Of a stretch of DNA of 64,000 nucleotides, positions 37,901 to 50,969 are shown in pieces (within the stretch, counting starts at the first letter, position 1; each line of letters opens with the position of its first letter). This DNA comes from Lingula anatina (taxonomy: Eukaryota; Brachiopoda; Lingulata; Lingulida; Lingulidae). The DNA lies in contig NW_019775413.1 of assembly GCF_001039355.2 (NCBI RefSeq), positions 852,123 through 916,122 of the forward strand. The letters run 5' to 3'. The notes under the pieces are model-generated. The model was not told the origin of the DNA, searched no databases, and was given only the letters and a program-made list of their open reading frames with translations. A program made the translations under genes and the position numbers.

Positions 37901-40643
37901 AACAACCAAACTTTCTTCTTCATCAACAGTGCTGAAAAAATAAAAAATTTTAAAATTACATAACAATTTACATATATCATAATATTCCTGTGAATGAATG
38001 ATTTTTGTATTATGAAATTTAATAATAATGCTGACACTGTTGTCTTACTGTCTAAATACTGAGCAAAATTTGTAAAAAAAAACCCTCTCTAAAACTTATG
38101 TATTAATCAGAAAAATGTATGTTACTGCAGAATTATTAAAATAAATGGTGACTACTTGAAAAATTGTCAATTCCAACCTCTGATCCTTGATATTCTTGTA
38201 GCCTTTCTTCATGGCATGGTTTGCATTTGTTATTAGGCCATGTCGCAGCTGTAATCAAAAGAATTTCATTTAATATATCTTAAAAGAACTTAAAATGCAC
38301 AAAATGGTGATAAAAAGATTTATCAAATACAAAATACAAAATGACAAGAAAAGTCTCAAAATATCAACTCATAAAAATAATAACTGATCTATACCAGTCT
38401 TATAATACTACTGACTTCTGCCTGTCATATATTCTCCTAGCATTCATCACACCTTTTAATCAATATTCAAATATAAGAAGTAGTCTTTTTTATTTTGCTA
38501 TGCCCTGAAAGTTCACTCACATTGTCTGTGGATGGGGCAACTTCATTACCAATGCCATTCTTTGCTACTTTAACATACACCACAACTATCAAGAACACAA
38601 TGGCTGCCCCCAGCAGCAAGGCCAGGAAAAATGACAGGGCTGTCAAACCATGCTGATACAGCAACTGAAATAAAAACAAATATATTAATGTAANTGTCAA
38701 AATGTACATAAATTGCCCTCCAGCAAAACTTCTCCCAAAAACTTTAATTAGATCATATGTACTCCATCACAACATAGTTTTTTCCTTTTTAATTTTCACT
38801 TCACTACCTATTTAAGGAACATTTTTGGAATTTGCCAATCATTTTCTGACTCTGAAGTGAGTCAGTTGAACAGTTACCACCTTTAAACTAGTCTTCAAAG
38901 TTATTCTGTGTTCATATCTATATATTGCAGCAGTTTTTTTTAGGGGGAGGGGGGGAGTATGCAATCTGTTGTAACAAAACACATACAGTTTTCACATACC
39001 ATCAGCTTTAGCTCCTATGAAACTCAAAGTGGCACAGACTGTAACAGCGCCACCAAAAGCAACACCACCAAGAGGAACGGTATCTTTGACAGTCACATTG
39101 ACATCAACATTGGCATCCAGGCTCGGACCATGTCCCAGGACACCAATGGAAAATCCAGTAGTGGTTAAGACATTCTCTGATATGGAGAGATTTGTCATTG
39201 TTGGAGCCGCCAGGGATGCAGCAAGGAAATTGGTATGTTGACCCAAGTTAACTTTAATCTAAGATAAAAAAATGTATTGAATAATTTTATTAGATATATT
39301 TGTTCATGATGTACATGTAATATGTGGCCAAGCAAGTGTTTTTGTACCACTAAGAGAGAGAAGAAGAGAGCAGAACCAGTGGAACCTTTTTGAAGTGTTA
39401 TCTTAATATCTAAGTATTGATATTTTCCAGTATACCGTTGCTGTTTTCACAGTGACCAGCAGCACAGGTATACTAATCAATAATGATTACATAATACTAA
39501 GAACTCTAGTTGACAACAAATACAGATCATTATATAATAAATATGGAGACAGTTTTAACTTAACAATTAGATCAATACAAAAGATTTAATAGATAAACGT
39601 ATGAGACTAGGATTTTTTCACTGAAAAAAAACAATAACATGTTTACTACACTGTGTAGTAAACATATTATTGTTTTTTTTTTCAGTGGTTTTTAATTTGA
39701 AGAAAAAAATCCTAGTCTCATAAGTTTATCCATTAAATCTTTTGTATTCAGTGTTAATTCAAAATTTAAAACAAGACACTGTTGTAACACAATTTTGCCT
39801 GCATATTTCTTAACCATTTGACAAAGATATAAATGCATTTTAATAAATTGGTGTTCTTAATTCATACAGTACCTGATTAACAGTTAAATTTCCAAGCACA
39901 GACTCCGCTGGCCTAACGTACATCCAAAAGTGTGCTGTATCCCCAGCTTGCACTTTCTGTGGATTGGAGAACACATTGATGAGGACATCCACCTTCCCAA
40001 TGAACAGAGATTTGGAAGACGACACCATTCCATAATTCAAGGCATCACATGTTGTATTAACTGCAGCAGTGAAGTTATACGATGTTGCTGGTGTCACAGA
40101 CTCATTTACTCTCAGTACTACAGTAAACTGTAGAGTAGTATTGGAGAAATTCCCATAATCGGCAAAGTTTGATCCCCATGAAAAATCAACAGCTTTTGGT
40201 GTAGTTGTAATGGTGGTTGAATTAGCCTGGAGAAAGTCTACACCATCTACAACTTGTACTTCTGTATTCAGCACTTCAACATAGCTTTGAAACGTGACAT
40301 TGCAGGTTGTAATGTTATTGATATCAGAAGCACAGTTATTGGAATAAGTGAAATGCGGTATCTTCAGGGAAACAACCTCCAAGTCAAAAACACTGGCATC
40401 CAGGGCACCGAATGACACATTAAAGGTGACTGTCACATTGTCACCAGTGTAAGCTGCTGGACCTTGTCCAGGCCTCTCCACATAGTCTGTTGATATTTGA
40501 ACCTGAGACAGGCTAATACAGTCAGTAGAAACATTGCTTGATGACTGAGGTGAAGGCAGGGCATGTGCAATGCTAGTGACTGTGGATACAACTACCAAGG
40601 CACCCAGAGTGAAAGTGATTAAACTTGTCCTCAACCCCGACAT
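28972..40643 (-). CDS. EVC2: EVC2 / limbin, ciliary Hedgehog regulator
   Basis: Exons in transcription order: 40643-39873, 39258-39000, 38639-38521, 38248-38178, 37931-37854, 37500-37257, 36990-36910, 36588-36478, 36200-36066, 35752-35583, 34953-34794, 34568-34496, 34247-33943, 33733-33636, 33285-33084, 32930-32787, 32325-32224, 31790-31611, 31189-31020, 30691-30604, 30349-30189, 29617-29525, 29089-28972. The product has 1310 residues (human about 1308). It has a signal peptide, an extracellular domain of about 340 residues with many N-glycosylation sites, one transmembrane helix (ALSFFLALLLGAAIVFLIVV), then about 900 residues of charged coiled coil and a basic serine-rich tail. EVC2 pairs with EVC at the ciliary base and promotes Smoothened signalling. 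The identification rests on this architecture, the length and the divergent EVC neighbour. An alternative acceptor at 38664 breaks the frame. Confidence 0.9.
37636..37667. repeat. (TTA)n-like microsatellite in an EVC2 intron
   Basis: A run of ATT trinucleotides with one C interruption. Confidence 0.85.
39574..39748. mobile_element. Foldback MITE-like element in EVC2 intron 1
   Basis: An imperfect inverted repeat of about 175 bases. The outer arms read ATACAAAAGATTTAATAG, with the complement at the right end. The shared inner block contains TGAGACTAGGATTTTTT, and the centre is TAGTGTAGTAAAC-like around CTACACTGTGTAG. The right arm has an extra stretch of about 15 bases near 39689-39703. No coding capacity. 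Confidence 0.75.
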
Positions 40644-41548
40644 GTCACTAATAGCAATTTTCTGAAATTATAAATGCATATTATAGGATGGATTTTTGCA
40701 ATCCCCATCATCTACAATGTTAATTTAGTCAGCTTGAATGTCAAATCAATAATAATTTATTTCTAAATTCTAGTCTACAAATTTATTATTTTAACGATTG
40801 TATTGTATCAGCATTGAATAACTCTCAGTAAAGGTCAGTATAAAAAAAACTAGAAACAAGACATTTGATGGCTAGGGATGGCTACAGTGTACACATGTAA
40901 CTTTAAGTTTCACTTCACATGAGGTACATGTACTTACATGTAGTAATTGCTTGCAGAGAAGACGTACTTACCAATTTTCACTTTCACCAGTCCCTTGCGT
41001 ACGCCAAGCAATATATTTGCGTAATATCTATAAATGTATATTAGTTTCTTTTGCTTCCATAAAAGTGCTCAAAAGGTCAAAAATGTGTGAGATTGCACAA
41101 TAATAACAATGGGCTATGTTGATCGCCAGTTGTGGAAACCATACTTCCGAGCACTTGTGCGTAGCCGTTTCAAGTTCTCCAATGCCTTGCCTCTCCACAG
41201 TGTTCCATTCACGTTATTTGGTGATCGCGAGACGTCACACCATGGCGACGGATACACTGCTCAGCAGTAACGAGTAAGGTTTTGACAGGTCTTTCAAGTT
41301 GGTATTATTTTAACTATTAAAAAATTACGTGACAACCCAATATCTGCCAGATTTATAATTTAGCATGTACTTATAGAAATAAAAATCAATTTAAGGTATC
41401 AAAACTGCTCAGTTACTTATTATTTGATTTCAGATTATTAAATCCGCAACCTAGTTTACCAACCTCGATTCAGTGCTGTGGAACATATTCTTATATTACC
41501 ACAAATAATGAGACTTAGTCCAAGGTGTCGTTGAAAACAGAAGTTAAA
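40644..41548. promoter_or_regulatory. Bidirectional EVC2/EVC promoter with non-coding exons
   Basis: On the minus strand an EVC2 5' UTR exon ends with a donor at 40971 (TTG|GTAAGT) and joins an acceptor at 40662, 18 bases before the EVC2 start. On the plus strand an EVC first exon appears to end at 41273 and rejoin at 41434. The two starts are therefore probably within about 100 bases of each other near 41150-41245. A CRE-like GACGTCAC lies at 41231-41238, directly followed by CACACCATGGCGAC (41236-41249). The latter resembles an RFX X-box, the element typical of ciliary genes, with a good right half and a poor left half. Confidence 0.5.
41242..41518 (+). CDS. Spliced upstream ORF of EVC, 38 codons
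   Basis: Exon 41242-41273 starts with an ATG and ends at a GTAAGG donor. Exon 41434-41518 follows a TTTCAG acceptor and runs in phase to TAG at 41516. This TAG lies in the same frame as the EVC start at 41549, ten codons upstream. A second, nine-codon upstream ORF starts at 41508 in another frame. These may reduce EVC translation. I do not recognise the 38-residue peptide. Confidence 0.4.
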
Positions 41549-42595
41549 ATGTCGGGCACCTGTGTGTCCATCACGATAGACCAGGAGCAGGACACTTGGG
41601 AGGCGGATAACCTTTGGATAGGCTTAGCTTTCTTGTTGGGTTTTATAGTTGGCGCGGCTATTGCTGGCGCTTGTGCCAAAGTGTGTATTAAAAGCTGGAG
41701 CAAAAAGAAGGTAGGCTTTATTGTTTTTGTGAACTTCTTCATCATGCTGGGGTTTTGTGCGGTAGAAAAATACTGATATCAATATAATACTGGGTAAAAC
41801 AGATCAGTCAAATCCTTTCCTTTTGCATTTTTACTCATAAGGCAGTTAACTATTTAGTTAAAGTTTAGCTTTAAAGCATGCATGATGAGATGTTTTTATT
41901 TTTTTAAAGGCAAACAAACAGCACATTGTATCCACAAATATCCTAAAATGGTCTCTGTTGCACTTGTGTGCTTTCAGCTTAATTTCATAAAAATATGCAA
42001 AAAAATCTTGTAATTTATATAGTGCAAAGATTAATACTAATAAATGAAAAAATGAATAAATAAAATAAAAAAATAAGATCAAGAATTACATTTTTGTATG
42101 TTACTGCACAGATGCCAACCACATCACACACGCTATTTTGTATTGTGACAAATGCTACTTGAGATCTGGCTGTAATATCTCCCAGCTAGGAATAATGTCA
42201 TTACATGTCATCAAATACAGTATAAACACAGCATGCCAGGGTGTCATTCATATCTTTCAGCAACAAGATGCAAAGGAAAGGCAGATGTTATTGCAGTATG
42301 ATAACACATTCTCAGGAGCTCCACAAGAAGAAGATGATGAAGAAGAAGTTATTGAAGTGGTTACGTATGAAGTTGTTGACCCCTACGCACAAGCTAGTGA
42401 TAAAGGAATGACTGAAGCCTTGGTCCAATCCAATAGGTATTTGTTGTGATTTCAAAACATTTTCAACTTTTAAAAATTGTTCTCATGCTGTGGAAAGTTT
42501 AAGTGAAAGTGTTTTATGTACTGTACTTATGTTGTTAACAATTGTAAATGTTCATATTCTTCATACATGTAGGTTTTATCACTGAAAAGTAAATT

Positions 42596-42632
<37 letters not shown>

Positions 42633-45600
42633 AATATGTAACCTTTTATGACTGGGATTGTTTCCAGTGTACTGGTAGTTTGTTGTATGTCAATTTAAAC
42701 AGAATCTCAAAATCAAACTTTTTTTGCCTGAACACATAAAAGATTCAGTAAATTTGATGGCTTTATAATGCATGATTTATTGATATATAGTGAAGCAGCA
42801 GAAGTGAAACTTGGTGAACAAGACCTGGCAGCTATCTTAAGTATGGAAAATGAGATGATCCAGCAGAGGGCAAATGTACGTATCATTTTATGGGGGTCTT
42901 GTTGGCATACTTGTTCTCAAACCATAAAATGGGTCTCTCACCAAATACATGATGAATTGACAAAAGTTGTTGGGTGAAAATTGTCCACATCAGCCTATTA
43001 ATCATATATTTGATAATTACGTCTTATGACTATCAACTTCACATAAAGGGGTGGTGTGTATGAAAACTGATCTTACATATAAGGAAAATAATAATATTGT
43101 GATAAATTATTACAACCTTGCATTACCTGGAAAACTGATAAGAAAAATGTCCAGTTGCTCAATTTTATGACTTCTTGTTGATGAAAAATTAATTGTTTGA
43201 TTGATATTAATCCTTTCACATTTTATTTATTATAATTTATAAGATGTACTGTTGGCTACAATAAATGCTCTTTCTCTCTGTTAATTTTGTTGTTAATTTT
43301 CATTCCAGAGTTTTGCGTACCTGCTGCAAATTCTTCTGAATCAGCTGGTCACAGCTGGAAGGGTGGCTGCAGAAACTGTTCCAACTTTGATTCTGATGGT
43401 GCAAACTGATTTAATGCAAGCAATGGAAATCAGTCTACAGGAAGTAAAAGAGGAGGAAAAGGTAAACCTTGCAAGACAGTTTGTCGTGGAATGTACAGAA
43501 AATTCCAAGGTGTTTTTATCATGTTTTTAAATATTTATAATATCAACAGCGTAGATTGTTAATTTAACGTTGCCTTCTGATTATCTGGAAAATGATTCAG
43601 ATATACAGCTTTAACATGGCATATATGTTTTAATTTAAATGATATTATATTCCAGAAATTGAGAGCAGATCCCAAACTGGCAGACAAACCAGAAGAACTG
43701 AATCAGCAAATAGATGCTCTTCACCCCAAGATGCTACAAAAGATGGTAAACATTTATTCAGAAAACTTAAACATTTTAACAATTGTTTTAACAATTAAAA
43801 TAGTTTTTGTGCAGCTTATACCACACACTATCTAGTATTTTCAAATAAATTTGTTTCTTGTTTTTTTTTTTTTTTTTGTAAAGTTGATGTGTTAAATGGC
43901 ACTTCAAATATGATATAAGATATTTGTTTGAATTAAATAGTATTGATTTCTCTTAGCTTTCATACATCAACAAAGAAGAGGAGAAAGTGAGAGAAGAATT
44001 GAGAAAACTCCCTGAGCTGAAGGAAGATGATGTAAGCCATTTTTTAAATAAAATATACCAAAAATTTGTTTCAGAAATATAATATAATTGTTAACTACTG
44101 TATTGCTTATCAGATCTGTACATTTTAACCAGATTTGCCTGGCACCAAATATACAAGATAAATGTATATCATACTTCATGTAATGAAAATGTAAGTTCGC
44201 TGTATTTCCTGTTTAATAGTTATTGAATATTTTGCATTAGGAGGTAGTTGTTAAAATGTTTAATGATATTAATTTTGAATGTTTTTTAGGAATGTGTATT
44301 AAACAAATATCTTTTGGTGTTTAGGTTGAGGCCATTTTAACAAAACTCACTGAAGATGTCACAAGAGCTGAAGAGAAATTCAAGGAGGAACAAGCCAGAC
44401 AAGCACTAGTGAGTTACCATTTCTGGAGTTTAATACAATACTATATGTAAATGATACAACCATGCAGTCATATATTCAGTTAACTAGTTAATGTGCAAGT
44501 AATTTCAGTAAAACAGAACGGAGAAAAATAATGAATCAGGACTCCATGGTTATTGCTGCATATGTTTTTTTTCTTTGTTTTTAATATGCTCTGTATTTAT
44601 TATTATTGTTATTATTATTTGGTTTCTAAAAGACTTGTCTCAAAAGATAGTTTACATGTAATTTTTGGCAGTTGTTTTAAAAATGTTTGATAAATTTACA
44701 GTACCTTGAAGACAGAATGGCAAGGAGAAGAGAAAATGCAGCAAGACTTTTAGAGAAAAAAGCAGAAAAGACTGATGACATTAAAACCCAAGTAGAATCT
44801 TTTGATGCCACTTTAACCAATATGGTTGAAAATGGTCAATTGATTGAAAGGCAGAAAGATGAGCTTATGAAAGAATACCTGGAAAATTTAGAGAAAGCAC
44901 AAACAGAATATCAAACAGGTATTTCATATTTTGGTCATTACATTATTCTTAAAGATATCAAGATGTGTGTTTGCATTTTTTTCATTGGTAGTTTGAGATG
45001 TGAAAAAATAAGGGTAGGGGAGAAGCTCTTTTTCCCCTAAACAAAACACGATGATTATGATCTTTGTTTGATATTAGGACCAACTGGTCATCATCAACTG
45101 AATCAGGAATTATGTGCACACCAGCATTCAGAGAGAATCTTTGGGTTTTTTTTTTCTAGTTAAATTTAATTCACATTGAATTAAGTACAGTTTATACTCA
45201 AACATTTTCTGGTTACAGAGGTTGCACAAAATGAACAGAAACTTGCTGAAAGGTTAAGAAAACTGAGAGAAAAGAAAATGAATGAATTACACAAACAGCA
45301 GGCACAGGAAAAAGAAGAGTTCTTGAAGAAAGCTGGAAATTCACAAAAAGCAGTTCCATTCATAAATGTGAGTACCTTCCTATATATTATTTGCACATTG
45401 AAACATTTTAATGTAGTAACAATATTCATTTATCGAGGCAAATAAAATTTGAAGAAAACCAGAATTTAAGCAGGTTGACACAGTTTTAACACAGTAGGAA
45501 ATGTGTCAAAAGTAGAAAATGTAGAAACTTCTTTGTTTAGAAAACCGAATAATTTATTTTTAATTTAGAATTATTGAATTATGCAAAAATAGATAATAGC

Positions 45601-48600
45601 ATTTAACAACCATAGCAGATAATATATATGTATGTATGTATTTATATAATTTTCTATTGCAGGCTTATGCAGAAATGGTTGAGAAGCAGCATATGGATAG
45701 AGAAATGTTAGCAGAAGAGTTGGACAAACAGGAGGTAGAAGAGATGGAAACGGAAGAAGTGGTATGGTTACTATTAAACCCATTATTGGTTGTGAATACA
45801 TATTTAGTGCCATTTAAGTGTTGTATATGCACAAAAATGTGTGCACACACATATGCACACACACTCAGTTGATATTTGAAAGTTTATTTTGGAATTAGAT
45901 ATAATCTGTTCATTTGTGTTATAAAATGATATCGTAATGTTATTCAACTCACAGAACACAGCATTGTTCTACTTGTACTTACCACAGCAGAATATACTTG
46001 TGTGCTTTTTTTTCAGAACTTACAGGAAAGGATAAATGAGAAATTAGAAAAGGAAAAAGAAAATTTCATGGAACGTTTAGAAACGAAAGCAGAATTGACA
46101 GAAGCAGATGTGAAGAAAGTTCTCAGACTTCACCAGCAGCAGATGGAACATGTGAACAGTAAGTTTCAGTTGTTATTATAATGAGATGCACTCACATAAG
46201 AAATAAAGTAAAAAATGAAAAAGTTTTTTACGTAGTATGTCATACAACAACTTGACAATGAAATAATGCAATGAAATAATGCTGTCTACAATAAGATGGC
46301 AGCTAGAATAGCAACATAAATAGGTAGCAATATGTATCATTAAAAACTATGTAAAAGTTCAGTTTACTTTTGAATTTATTGGATTTTTAAATAGCAAAGG
46401 TTTCATTTAACCATGTACATTTTTATCAACTGGTTGATACAGTCAGCACCAAAGCATCATAAACTGCCATTGTAAATACTACTGCAATATTCATGTTAAT
46501 ATTTTGTTACTAAATGTTACTAAATGTTACTAAATTTTTTCATATTTTATAAAAAGGAGAGAGAGCTGAAGAAAAGAATAAAGCAAATGCAAAACTCCAA
46601 GAAAAGCTGGCACAGAGAAAGCAGGTAAGTTTCAGTTTCTTAATAACATCAATAAAAACTATAGGTGCAAAATGCTTAAGAGACAATGCAAGATTATTTT
46701 TCTAAAGGAAAAATATCATTTTTCATCATATTTGATTTATCTCTTATAATCAATCAATATAATCAATCAGCACTATTGTCTTCAAAAATATAGACAAAGA
46801 TCAATTATTAAACATGTCATTAATAGCTAAACACCTGAAAACCACTGTCACTGTGATTCAAATACCAAATTAGAAGTTCTTAATGAGACTCATTCTGTCA
46901 TTTCTTTACTTTTTAAGAAAGCAGAGGAGAACCAGCAGAAAGCAGCAGCAGAGCAGCAGGCTCTGGAAGAGCACCAAGAAAAGATGATTAACCAAGTGTT
47001 GGAAACACAGATGGATCTCAGTGAAGAGTAAGAAAATTTGATTTCTATGCTGAAGAAAATGTGAAGTTGACCCGAGTGGCATATTTTTTTTTTTTATTCT
47101 GAGAGATTCATGATTAATTTCCCTGAAGTTTGTACTATTAGTAAGTCACTTCAGTGACAAATGAATGATTTTAACAAATGGCAAAAAAATATTGGGTTTG
47201 ATAAAAGCATGATTATCTAATTAACCTTATTGTGCATAACTTTTTCAGGGAAAAGGACAGGATAATGAAAGAACACAAAAAGAATGTCCAGACACTTAGT
47301 AGTCAGCAGCAACTTAGTCGACTTAGACAGCAGAAGCAGTAAGTTTTAGTCATAAGATACATAAACAGCTGCAAATGAAATTTACTAATTGATCAATGGA
47401 TTTTTCTAAAAGAAATATCAGGAATGCCATTAGTTTTGAAAATTTGTCATCAGTTTGATCTTAATTTGCATTTCAATACATATTAATCTGTATTCACATA
47501 GCTGTGATTCCCGTTGACAAGGCTTAACTGTAGGTATGATCTAATACACTTTGGATCTTCTTTCATAGATTGGAACAGAAAATGAGTCAAAGAAAGGCTA
47601 AGTTAGCAGAAATGAAGGAGAAAAAACAAAATATGCGTGCAGATGAGAAGCAGAAGATACAAGATGAGTTGGTATGTATAACAGTTGTATCTCCTTAACA
47701 TTGTATAAATTTGGATAGAAAATGTATTTTTAATGTATACGTATATGTAGGTAGCACTGGTTTATTTGGCCAAATATCAGTTCACCTATATACTGTGTTT
47801 TGTCATTGATCTCACTAATGAAATTCTTACTACTCAGAATGGAGGTAAAAATAAATATTTTATGTTCATTATATAGGATAAACAAATAGCTGTAGAGGAA
47901 CAGAGAATTAAAGAAGAAGAACAAAAAGCATTGGATGATTTAAAGAAACAGAGAGATCAGGAGTTAGAGGCTGCTTTGAAACTTCAAGCAGATCATCTTA
48001 GTAAAACTATAGGAAGACTACAGGTATTTTATTGGAATTGGTACTTATAGATTTGTTTATGGTGACTGGAAACCATAAGTAAATTATCTAATCTGATTGA
48101 CAGTCAAATGATGCTTGTTTACACTGTTTCTTGATGAGGACTAATTATAAAATCACCTGTCATAGTTAATTCAGCACTGATTTACAGTAACAATGGGTCA
48201 GTTTCTATGTATAATAACTGGCCTTTTCAGTGCTCAAAAATCAGTTAATTGAATTATATTTTACACTTGTAGGTCGGACAGGCTAGAAGAAAAGCCATAA
48301 TTGAAAAGCAGGATCAGACTATTCAAGAGCTGGAGGTAATGAAGTTTAGGCTGTATTTCCTTTCCCAAAATTTACTTGAACATTTAAAGACATTGTTGCT
48401 ATAGGCCAAATATACAATGAGTTCAAGAGTTTACTTGCACAGACTATGTTGATTATGTCTTATTTTTTCCTTTCAAAAAGAAAATCTTAACAAACATTTT
48501 GATGAAAATATTTAAATGAACCTCCAAGAAAGTTTTCCATAATTTTTACAAAAAAGAAGAGAAACTCACTAACACTTATCAATCATGTTTTTACTTTTTT

Positions 48601-50723
48601 ATGGTGAAATACATGTAACGTGACATGACGTAATATTTATATGTTATTAGGAACAACTTGCCAAGAAAATTGCCACAGGAGGAAAAGCTTCAGATGGGGT
48701 GGATACCATTCTCCAGTCTCACTATAAGAATGTCCAACAGCTACAAGAGCAAGTGTCTGCTGATAAGAAAAGAATGGAGCAGAAGCTTCGAGAAAGACTG
48801 GAGGCCAAAAGACTGAAGAGAGAGACGTAAGTGCTACTGCAAAATCAGACAAAATCTTTATACAATCAAACAGCAGTACTTTTGACAAAGAAGAGTAGTA
48901 TGTTTATTGTAAGTGAATGTAGCACAAAAATGGCAATATGTGCAATACTAGTGGAATTTCATTAAAAAAATAAAGTCAGAAAAAAGGTTTGTGTGCTTTT
49001 TATTGTGCATCACTATTTGTTTATGTTGCCACACGGTAACAAAAATTAACTAGATTTTCTGTTTGGCAAACTGCCACACTCTTAATGAACCAAGGCAGCA
49101 AATGTATGAAAATGAATGACAAGCTATGGAAAGTCTCTTATCACAGATAGCAAATTGAATCTGTCATCTAGTACCAGTTTTTATATCATAAATCTCATGT
49201 TTAAAAACTGCAGATAACTTTTTTTCAATAAATTGAGTGCTTTTTATGACAGCAATGGGGGTGAGTAATATGCATTTATCTGTTCTTTTCTTTTTACAGG
49301 GAAGTAGAAGAAGAAGTAGACAAAGAGGTTCAGAAGGAGTTGACAGAGATTCAAAAGAGAGGAGCAGGGTAAGACGTGTCACATGTATTTATAATAAGTA
49401 GGATATGTACTCAATATGTCCAAATCAGTTTTTATTACAGATTTTTTGGCATTGATGTATCTTCTCCAACAAATACTCCCAAAGATATAATCAGTTCTCA
49501 ACTTCAAACAAAAATCTGAATATATCATGTTTTGTACCTTTAAAATCCTTTGCCATGAAAACAACAAATGATATATGATTGTTTTGTTTTTATTTGCAGA
49601 AAAGCAACTGCAATATTAACACAGATGATGATAGATCAGAAACACAAACAAGCCAAGGCCAAACTTGAACAAGAACTCCAGCAAGACCTAGAGAAACAGC
49701 AGCAGCAAATTAATGAAGAATTGGAACAGGAACTTAAAAACCAACTAGAGGTAAAACAACACGTTTGGAGACATTGAATGTGTACCAACAGAATATCATA
49801 ATACATCATCTTTAAACATTGTGCTGTTCATTACATAAGGACTTTAATATTTAGTACAACCAAATTAAACATTTAAAAGTAATACAGAAAACTGCAAGTG
49901 ATGAAGTTGTAGGTTTTATCAGATATACTCTACTCTACTCTAGAGGGCCGATCTTTCATTTTCACTTATTTTTCCTTATTTGTTGTTATCCTGAACAACT
50001 GTACATTATACACAAATTTTATTTCACTCATAAAATAAGGTGGCATTCAGATAAAAGGAATGGCACATCCCATAAGTATTTTGGCTAAAACATTTTCTTT
50101 GCTTACAAACAACATATTTCACTGTTACAGGAGCAGAGAAAGCAGTTACTTCACCAGATAGCTGCAGCTAGTAATTTGTCTAGGGATGAGATCAATGATC
50201 TCGTGGAGATGGCCATGTCAGGTAAGGATAAACAACAAATAGCTATTATAACTGACTTAACTGAAATTAATATTTAGAAATAAAAACCTAATTGACCTCA
50301 TAAATCAGCTTGGACATTCAGACAGCCATCATGCCACAAACCCAGCACTATATCAACATTTATTTAAATGCCTGGATGGTTAATTGGTGTGGTTTCAATT
50401 CTAACTCACAATTAAAATGTTTATTTGGTAGCTAATTGTATTCATATCTTTGCATACTTTTATCTAACATGTTTATTTCAAGAGGTTTGGACAGAAATTT
50501 ATTTATGATGTATAAGTTATTTATTATTAAGTATGTATTAATATATTAATAAATATTTATTATTAACCTAAGTACTTGCTCTAAAAGACAGCTGCTGATA
50601 TGAATGCCTTATCTTTCAGATGCTGGAGCAAGCGAAAAACAAAAGTCTGCTCTAGCTAAGGAACTGCGGTTAGGAGCAAAGAAAGCTAAAACTCAACTAG
50701 GCATAGAAGATGAAACCAGATAG
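41549..50723 (+). CDS. EVC: EVC, ciliary coiled-coil membrane protein
   Basis: Twenty-two exons: 41549-41710, 42261-42436, 42791-42875, 43309-43461, 43656-43745, 43957-44031, 44325-44408, 44702-44918, 45219-45367, 45663-45761, 46017-46158, 46557-46624, 46918-47027, 47249-47338, 47569-47671, 47877-48023, 48273-48335, 48651-48826, 49300-49368, 49600-49750, 50131-50221, 50620-50723. All junctions are in phase, giving 867 residues (human EVC 992). A short N-terminus precedes one transmembrane helix (LWIGLAFLLGFIVGAAIAG, about residues 22-45). An acidic segment and then almost continuous glutamate/lysine/glutamine-rich coiled coil follow to a basic end. EVC tethers with EVC2 at the base of the primary cilium and relays Hedgehog signal downstream of Smoothened. 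The identification rests on topology, exon number similar to vertebrates and head-to-head pairing with EVC2. Confidence 0.88.
42598..42629. repeat. (AT)n microsatellite in an EVC intron
   Basis: An uninterrupted AT dinucleotide tract. Confidence 0.95.
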
Positions 50724-50743
50724 GCAGGCAGACACATAGACTA

Positions 50744-50969
50744 AGACTCTGTTCACATGAAAAATCTATTTTCTAAAAATCTATTTTCTATTCGTGGTAT
50801 CTTGTGATCACTCCGAGCGCAGCCGAAAATTAATTACAGCTTTGGAAGTAACTGGCTTGCACTGCCAGTAATTACGCCGCGGGGTATTCAGGGCACAGAC
50901 TGTGATCACAAGATACCGGGAATAGAAAATAGATTTTTAGAAAATAGACTTGTCATGTGAATGGAGCCT
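50744..50969. mobile_element. MITE with about 65-bp terminal inverted repeats in the EVC 3' UTR
   Basis: The left end AGACTCTGTTCACATGA (50744-50760) and the complement of the right end, AGGCTCCATTCACATGA, open long inverted arms. The arms share a doubled CTATTTTCTAAAAATCTATT word and GGTATCTTGTGATCAC. The core of about 95 bases is CpG-containing and itself partly palindromic (CTGGCTTGCACTGCCAG). It begins 20 bases after the EVC stop codon, so it is probably transcribed. No ORF. Confidence 0.8.
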
